Assembly: GCA_021777365.1 (NCBI GenBank)
Contig: JAJYDP010000194.1
Coordinates: 1-8,192 of the forward strand
Direction of reading: 5' to 3'
Length of the DNA stretch: 8,192 nt
Source of the DNA: Chloroflexota bacterium
GTDB taxonomy: Bacteria > Chloroflexota > Limnocylindria > Limnocylindrales > CSP1-4
The translations under genes were made by a program, and so were the position numbers. The notes beneath the pieces were generated by a model. That model worked only from the letters and a program-made list of their open reading frames with translations, did not search any database and was not told where the DNA came from. Below, one piece after another: positions 5,814 through 8,192 of the stretch; the stretch's first letter is position 1, and every line of letters begins with the position of its first letter.

Positions 5814-6365
5814 ATGGAGCGCATCTTCCGGATGTTCGCGGCGACTTGGTGGCCGCAGCGCCCCGCAAACACCCGCGCCGCCTCTGGCGCCCGGTCGGCC
5901 GTGTGCGCGCATCGAGAGCGCCTGATCGGTGCCCCTCTCGACCGCGTCTTCGAGCTCGTCGGCGACATCGAATGGCTCCCGGGCTGGAACCCGTACCTGG
6001 AGACCCGCAAGGTCAGCGGTCCCTTCGACCGCGTGGGGACGAGCTTCGACGCCACGGTGAGGCTGCTGGGCCTGGAGTTCGCCGGACGCGGCACGGTGGT
6101 GGAGGCGGAACCGCGCCGCCTCGTGCACCTCCGCGTCGCTTGCACCGAGCGCGGCGGGACAGGGGACTGGATCTACACCCTCGATCCGATCGACGGAGGC
6201 ACGCGTTGCTCGATCGCCATCGAGTGCGAGGCATCGGGCACGCTTCTCGCCCTCGAGCACCTGTTCGGCCGCTCCGCCGTGCAGACGGCGCTCGAACGGA
6301 CGGTGCAGCAGCTGCTCGACAACCTGGCGTCGCTCGCCGAGCCGAAAGTGCCGCAGCCCGCGTGA
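5814..6365 (+). CDS. SRPBCC (START/Bet v 1-like) ligand-binding-fold protein
   Basis: Numbering from ATG 5814 gives 183 residues. About 35-175 looks like a polyketide-cyclase/dehydrase-like SRPBCC domain: the opening strand and helices RLIGAPLDRVFELVGDIEWLPGWNPYLE (36-63), central beta strands (VGTSFDATVRLLGLEF, RGTVVEAEPRRLVHLRV, WIYTLDPIDGGTRCSIAIE), and a long C-terminal helix (about 152-175). D51, W54 and W58 fit the conserved D-x-x-x-W-x-x-W-N-P-like turn after the first helices. Such proteins hold hydrophobic ligands or act as cyclases or Aha1-like co-chaperones; nothing here fixes the ligand. The first 30 residues (FAATWWPQRPANTRAAS) are not part of the fold. ATG 5814 is preferred because AAGGGG lies 8 nt upstream; the frame is open back to 5601 but that part is the repeat. 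The duplicated element ends just upstream. Confidence 0.8.
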   Translation: MERIFRMFAATWWPQRPANTRAASGARSAVCAHRERLIGAPLDRVFELVGDIEWLPGWNPYLETRKVSGPFDRVGTSFDATVRLLGLEFAGRGTVVEAEPRRLVHLRVACTERGGTGDWIYTLDPIDGGTRCSIAIECEASGTLLALEHLFGRSAVQTALERTVQQLLDNLASLAEPKVPQPA

Positions 6366-6476
6366 AGCTGAGCAGTTCCCGTCACGGCATGGCGCGGGCC
6401 ACCTGACCCAGATTCCCTCGCCCGAATCCCGCGGCGCGAGGTCGCCCGAGGCTGTCCACACCGAGGACGTGCAGCA

Positions 6477-6504
6477 CTCGACCCCCGAGGATGGGCGGGT
6501 CGAG
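6477..6504 (+). other. Hairpin just upstream of the four-helix membrane protein gene
   Basis: CTCGACCC (6477-6484) and GGGTCGAG (6497-6504) form a perfect 8-bp stem with a 12-nt loop, ending 10 nt before ATG 6515. It overlaps an alternative ATG at 6491, which therefore looks less likely as the start. It could be a terminator for the SRPBCC gene (no T-run) or a control element for the next gene. The rest of the 149-nt gap (6366-6514) shows nothing further. Confidence 0.4.
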
Positions 6505-6514
6505 AGTGGATGCC

Positions 6515-7030
6515 ATGGACACGCGCCGCCGGCTGGCCACCTTCGCCGTCGTGCTTGCGCTCTCGGCAGCGATCGTTGCCCTCGCCCTCTTTGTGTTCGA
6601 CGCCGGCAGGGGCGCAGACGTGTTGCGCCCGCTCCTGGCACCCGGCGATCCCGATCTGGCAGCCTTCGCCGCTCCCTTCAGCAACGCGAGCACCGTGGCG
6701 CTCCTCACACTGGTGGGCGCGCTGGTCCTCGGGGTGCTTCTCCTAGTCGCCGGCCGACGGCTCCTGTTCGGCCTGTCGGCCGTGTGGTCCCTGCTCACGC
6801 TGGCCGGCCTTGCCATGTGGCTCGCCCCGATCTCCGGCCCCATGCCCCAGTGGCAGGTCCTGCCCGTCGCGCTGCCGATCGAGGCGCTCGACCCGCTGCT
6901 CACGGCGGCATGCCTCGCATGCCTGGCCAGCTCTGTTGCCGGGTGGCTCGTGACGCCGTTCGGCTGGAACTGGCTCTCGGGCGCCCGCACCGCCGCAGAT
7001 ACGCCAAAGTTGAGGCGCTCACCGCGCTGA
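6515..7030 (+). CDS. Four-helix integral membrane protein, unknown function
   Basis: The 171-residue product has four hydrophobic segments: about 8-28 (TFAVVLALSAAIVALALFVF), 59-79, 84-104 and 128-147. The N-terminus is basic (MDTRRR) and the tail is basic (KLRRSPR), so by the positive-inside rule both ends are probably cytoplasmic. The loop 30-58 is rich in Asp, Pro and Ala. I do not recognise a family. There are three in-frame starts: ATG 6491, GTG 6506 and ATG 6515. ATG 6515 is chosen because it places the basic residues directly before the first helix, has GAGAG 8 nt upstream, and lies outside the hairpin at 6477-6504. It follows the SRPBCC gene after 149 nt and is followed by 386 nt without a gene. 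Confidence 0.65.
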   Translation: MDTRRRLATFAVVLALSAAIVALALFVFDAGRGADVLRPLLAPGDPDLAAFAAPFSNASTVALLTLVGALVLGVLLLVAGRRLLFGLSAVWSLLTLAGLAMWLAPISGPMPQWQVLPVALPIEALDPLLTAACLACLASSVAGWLVTPFGWNWLSGARTAADTPKLRRSPR

Positions 7031-7108
7031 ACGCAGTTCCGAAGAGCCGGGCCTCCGCCCGTTCGGACGCAAGATCGCATAGCCAGAGCGGCCCCGGCCA
7101 GTGTTCGG

Positions 7109-7163
7109 CAGGCGCCAAGAGGAGCGCCTGCGTCGTGACCGTCCGTGCGCGGCGAGGGTCACG
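7109..7163 (+). terminator. Tandem hairpins after the membrane protein gene, possible terminator
   Basis: Two perfect 7-bp stems stand side by side: CAGGCGC (7109-7115) with GCGCCTG (7124-7130), 8-nt loop; and CGTGACC (7134-7140) with GGTCACG (7157-7163), 16-nt loop. Neither is followed by a T-run. Their position between the gene end and the second repeat copy fits a transcript end or a structured untranslated region. Confidence 0.35.
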
Positions 7164-7194
7164 GTTCCGAGGTCCATGAACCTTGCCCTTGCAG

Positions 7195-7215
7195 TGCTAC
7201 CCGGCGGCGTGGGCA
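7195..7215 (+). repeat. 21-nt repeat, copy 2 (distal part of duplicated intergenic element)
   Basis: Matches 5543-5563 at 20 of 21 bases, with the single difference at 7201. It stands 126 nt before the repeat core. As in copy 1, it marks the upstream edge of detectable similarity. A shared CCTTCGG (5658-5664 and 7264-7270) lies between it and the core in both copies, at slightly different spacing. Confidence 0.6.
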
Positions 7216-7291
7216 TCCGGCCCCGGCCAGGCTCTTGGTCGCCGGCTAGTGTGTTCTTCCCGTCCTTCGGCTCTTGCACCTCGGGCGACGT

Positions 7292-7390
7292 GGCGGATGC
7301 TGACGGCGCACGCGGGGGGTGTTGACGCGCGGCCGGTGCCCAGGCCGCCTCGACCGCGCCGAGCCACTGGCGAGACCGACCCGGGATGCA
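7292..7390 (+). repeat. Duplicated intergenic element, copy 2, ending just before the DUF4242-type gene
   Basis: The core 7321-7383 is a near-exact copy of 5724-5785 in the same orientation, 1597 nt downstream. Differences are one extra G, in the loop of the GCGGCC (7329-7334)/GGCCGC (7343-7348) stem, and one C-for-T change just after that stem. Similarity continues upstream to 7292 at about 70% and downstream to TGCAG (7387-7391). It ends about 30 nt before GTG 7417, as copy 1 does before ATG 5814. The two downstream genes are unrelated in sequence, so the duplication concerns the noncoding leader only. Confidence 0.8.
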
Positions 7391-7405
7391 GTGGCCCTCA
7401 GGGCC

Positions 7406-7411
7406 AGGAGG
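7406..7411 (+). promoter_or_regulatory. Strong ribosome binding site AGGAGG for the DUF4242-type gene
   Basis: AGGAGG ends 5 nt before GTG 7417 and is the best Shine-Dalgarno match in the window. It follows directly on a GGCCC/GGGCC hairpin (7393-7405). It decides the GTG 7417 start and shows that this gene has a leader, unlike the leaderless genes nearby. Confidence 0.75.
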
Positions 7412-7416
7412 TTCCC

Positions 7417-7704
7417 GTGCCGCGCTACATAGCCGTGCACCCGGCGGCGTTCACCGAGGAACAGCTGCAGCCCCTGACGACGGCGCCCGTCCCCGCAGGC
7501 GTCGTCTGGATCAGCACGTACTGCGGCTTCGCGGACAACACGACCTACTGCCACTGGGTGGCCCCCACCCGGGAGGTCCTCGCCGGGGTCTTCAAGCAGT
7601 ACGAGATCCCGTATACGGCCATCCACGAGGTGCGCCGCTTCGACCCTGCCACCGCCCAGCTCGAACCCGCTCCCATCGAGGTCAAGGTCGCACAGCCGGT
7701 CTGA
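7417..7704 (+). CDS. DUF4242 (SCO4226-like, nickel-binding ferredoxin-fold) family protein
   Basis: The 95-residue protein starts MPRYIAVHPAAFTEEQL and continues with GVVWISTYCGFADNTTYCHWVAP (29-50) and FKQYEIPYTAIHEVRRF (59-75). This pattern, an 'HP-FTEEQ' opening, a 'ysf...kTyC.w.AP' strand pair and a 'G/EIPy..I.EV' closing, is what I recall of DUF4242. The Streptomyces member SCO4226 binds nickel. Potential metal ligands here are H8, C36, C45 and H46. Physiological role in this family is unclear, and no nickel enzyme is nearby. GTG 7417 is supported by AGGAGG 5 nt upstream. The gene sits between the repeat copy and the thiolase promoter and appears to be a single-gene unit. The family call is by pattern memory, so moderate confidence; metal binding is inference. 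Confidence 0.7.
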   Translation: MPRYIAVHPAAFTEEQLQPLTTAPVPAGVVWISTYCGFADNTTYCHWVAPTREVLAGVFKQYEIPYTAIHEVRRFDPATAQLEPAPIEVKVAQPV

Positions 7705-7735
7705 GTACGTCGACGCCGGGTCCCGCGATCGGCAG

Positions 7736-7766
7736 CTGACCCGGGCCGTGTCGGACGCGCTAGCAT
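7736..7766 (+). promoter_or_regulatory. Putative promoter for leaderless thiolase gene
   Basis: TAGCAT at 7761-7766 ends 6 nt before ATG 7773. CTGACC at 7736-7741 stands 19 nt upstream of it. This is the same layout as the promoter at 3416-3446 before the 3-hydroxyacyl-CoA dehydrogenase gene. No Shine-Dalgarno sequence is present before the ATG. Confidence 0.5.
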
Positions 7767-7772
7767 GCCCCG

Positions 7773-8192
7773 ATGGGCAGCCAGCCATTCTTGCCGGACG
7801 GGCCGTCCGGCCGTGTCTTCGTCGTGTCGGCCACGCGCACGCCCATCGGCCGGTTCGCGGGCAGCCTCGCGGACGTGCCCGCCCCCGTCCTCGGCGGGAT
7901 CGCCATCCGCGGCGCCGTCGAGCGTGCCGGCGTGCCTCCCGAGTCGGTCGAGGAGGTGCTGATGGGGCAGGTGCTCCAGGCCGGTGCCGGGCAGGCGCCC
8001 GCACGCCAGGCGGCCCTGAAGGCAGGCCTCCCGGACGGCGCCAGCGCCACCACGATCAACCGCGTCTGTGGCTCCGGCATGAAGTCGATCATGCTCGCGG
8101 CGGCCGAGATCCGGGCGGGCGACGCCGAGGTCGTGGTGGCGGGCGGCATGGAGAGCATGAACCAGGCGCCGTACCTGCTGCCGAAGGCGCGC
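7773..8192 (+). CDS. Thiolase (acetyl-CoA C-acetyltransferase type), N-terminal 140 residues
   Basis: Thiolases cleave 3-oxoacyl-CoA with CoA, or condense two acetyl-CoA, in the cytoplasm. ATG 7773 opens a frame that runs off the window end without a stop. The first strand and helix read [19 protein letters not shown] (17-35). [22 protein letters not shown] (61-82) is the conserved dimer-interface stretch. C99 in [12 protein letters not shown] is the catalytic nucleophile cysteine, and [20 protein letters not shown] (121-140) is the typical following block. The later catalytic Cys and His lie beyond the window. Family members are about 390-400 residues, so roughly a third is seen. ATG 7773 is supported by TAGCAT 6 nt upstream. 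Functionally it completes the dehydrogenase set at 3455-5521, although three accessory genes lie between and it has its own promoter. Confidence 0.95.
   Translation, partial: MGSQPFLPDGPSGRVFVVSATRTPIGRFAGSLADVPAPVLGGIAIRGAVERAGVPPESVEEVLMGQVLQAGAGQAPARQAALKAGLPDGASATTINRVCGSGMKSIMLAAAEIRAGDAEVVVAGGMESMNQAPYLLPKAR

Larger units (their letters stand above)
7031..7416 (+). other. 386-nt intergenic region with hairpins and the second repeat copy
   Basis: No gene is supported. In order it holds the tandem hairpins (7109-7163), the 21-nt repeat (7195-7215), the large repeat (7292-7390) and a third hairpin with a strong ribosome site. GGCCC (7393-7397) pairs with GGGCC (7401-7405), and AGGAGG (7406-7411) follows directly. 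The frame of the downstream DUF4242-type gene is open back to 7183 across the repeat, but the sequence there is arginine/proline-rich and unlike the family. Confidence 0.55.

Noticed and set aside
6491..6514. ATG 6491 as start of the four-helix membrane protein
   Set aside because: It lies in the loop of an 8-bp hairpin and its purine stretch is directly adjacent with no proper spacing. ATG 6515 is better placed, though not proven.
7321..7383. ZTP (pfl-type) riboswitch, because CCTGGGCA appears in the reverse complement of the repeat and ACTGGCG on the forward strand
   Set aside because: The two hallmark pieces lie on opposite strands, so they cannot form the motif together. The genes downstream are not purine or folate genes.
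7183..7416. Upstream extension of the DUF4242-type gene to a start at 7183
   Set aside because: It also runs through the duplicated element. AGGAGG before GTG 7417 and the family-like N-terminus at that point decide against it.

Overview
The window is GC-rich bacterial DNA (roughly 70% or more by eye), with GTG used as a start codon alongside ATG. Several genes have a TANNNT hexamer 6 to 8 nt before the start codon and no Shine-Dalgarno sequence, which is the leaderless pattern common in Actinobacteria. Protein content and style fit a high-GC Actinobacterium (possibly a Thermoleophilia-like soil lineage) or a high-GC Chloroflexota. This taxonomic statement is inference. All supported genes are on the + strand.

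Layout. (1) 1-672: the C-terminal end of an alpha/beta hydrolase, a hairpin, then a 60-residue two-helix membrane protein. (2) 823-1744: a small TatA-family protein followed almost immediately by GTP cyclohydrolase I (folE). (3) 1854-5521: an acyl-CoA metabolism block made of a B12-binding mutase small subunit, its GTPase chaperone MeaB, 3-hydroxyacyl-CoA dehydrogenase and acyl-CoA dehydrogenase. (4) 5522-7704: an accessory stretch with an SRPBCC protein, a four-helix membrane protein and a DUF4242-type small protein. It contains a duplicated noncoding element. (5) 7773 to the end: the N-terminal 140 residues of a thiolase, which returns to acyl-CoA metabolism.

How the genes fit together: acyl-CoA dehydrogenase, 3-hydroxyacyl-CoA dehydrogenase and thiolase are three of the four beta-oxidation-type activities. 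The cobalamin mutase subunit plus MeaB would handle branched or odd-chain acyl-CoA (methylmalonyl-CoA or isobutyryl-CoA). Neither an enoyl-CoA hydratase nor the large catalytic subunit of the mutase is in the window.

The most unusual observations are two. First, a noncoding element is duplicated just upstream of two unrelated genes (core at 5724-5785 and 7321-7383, one substitution and one indel, with weaker similarity extending upstream). It ends about 30 nt before each start codon, so it is a candidate structured 5' leader or small dispersed repeat. Second, a chain of 4-nt stop/start overlaps links two tiny ORFs (8 and 21 codons) to the mutase subunit and meaB, which suggests translational coupling. 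I see no tRNA, rRNA, CRISPR array or transposase.
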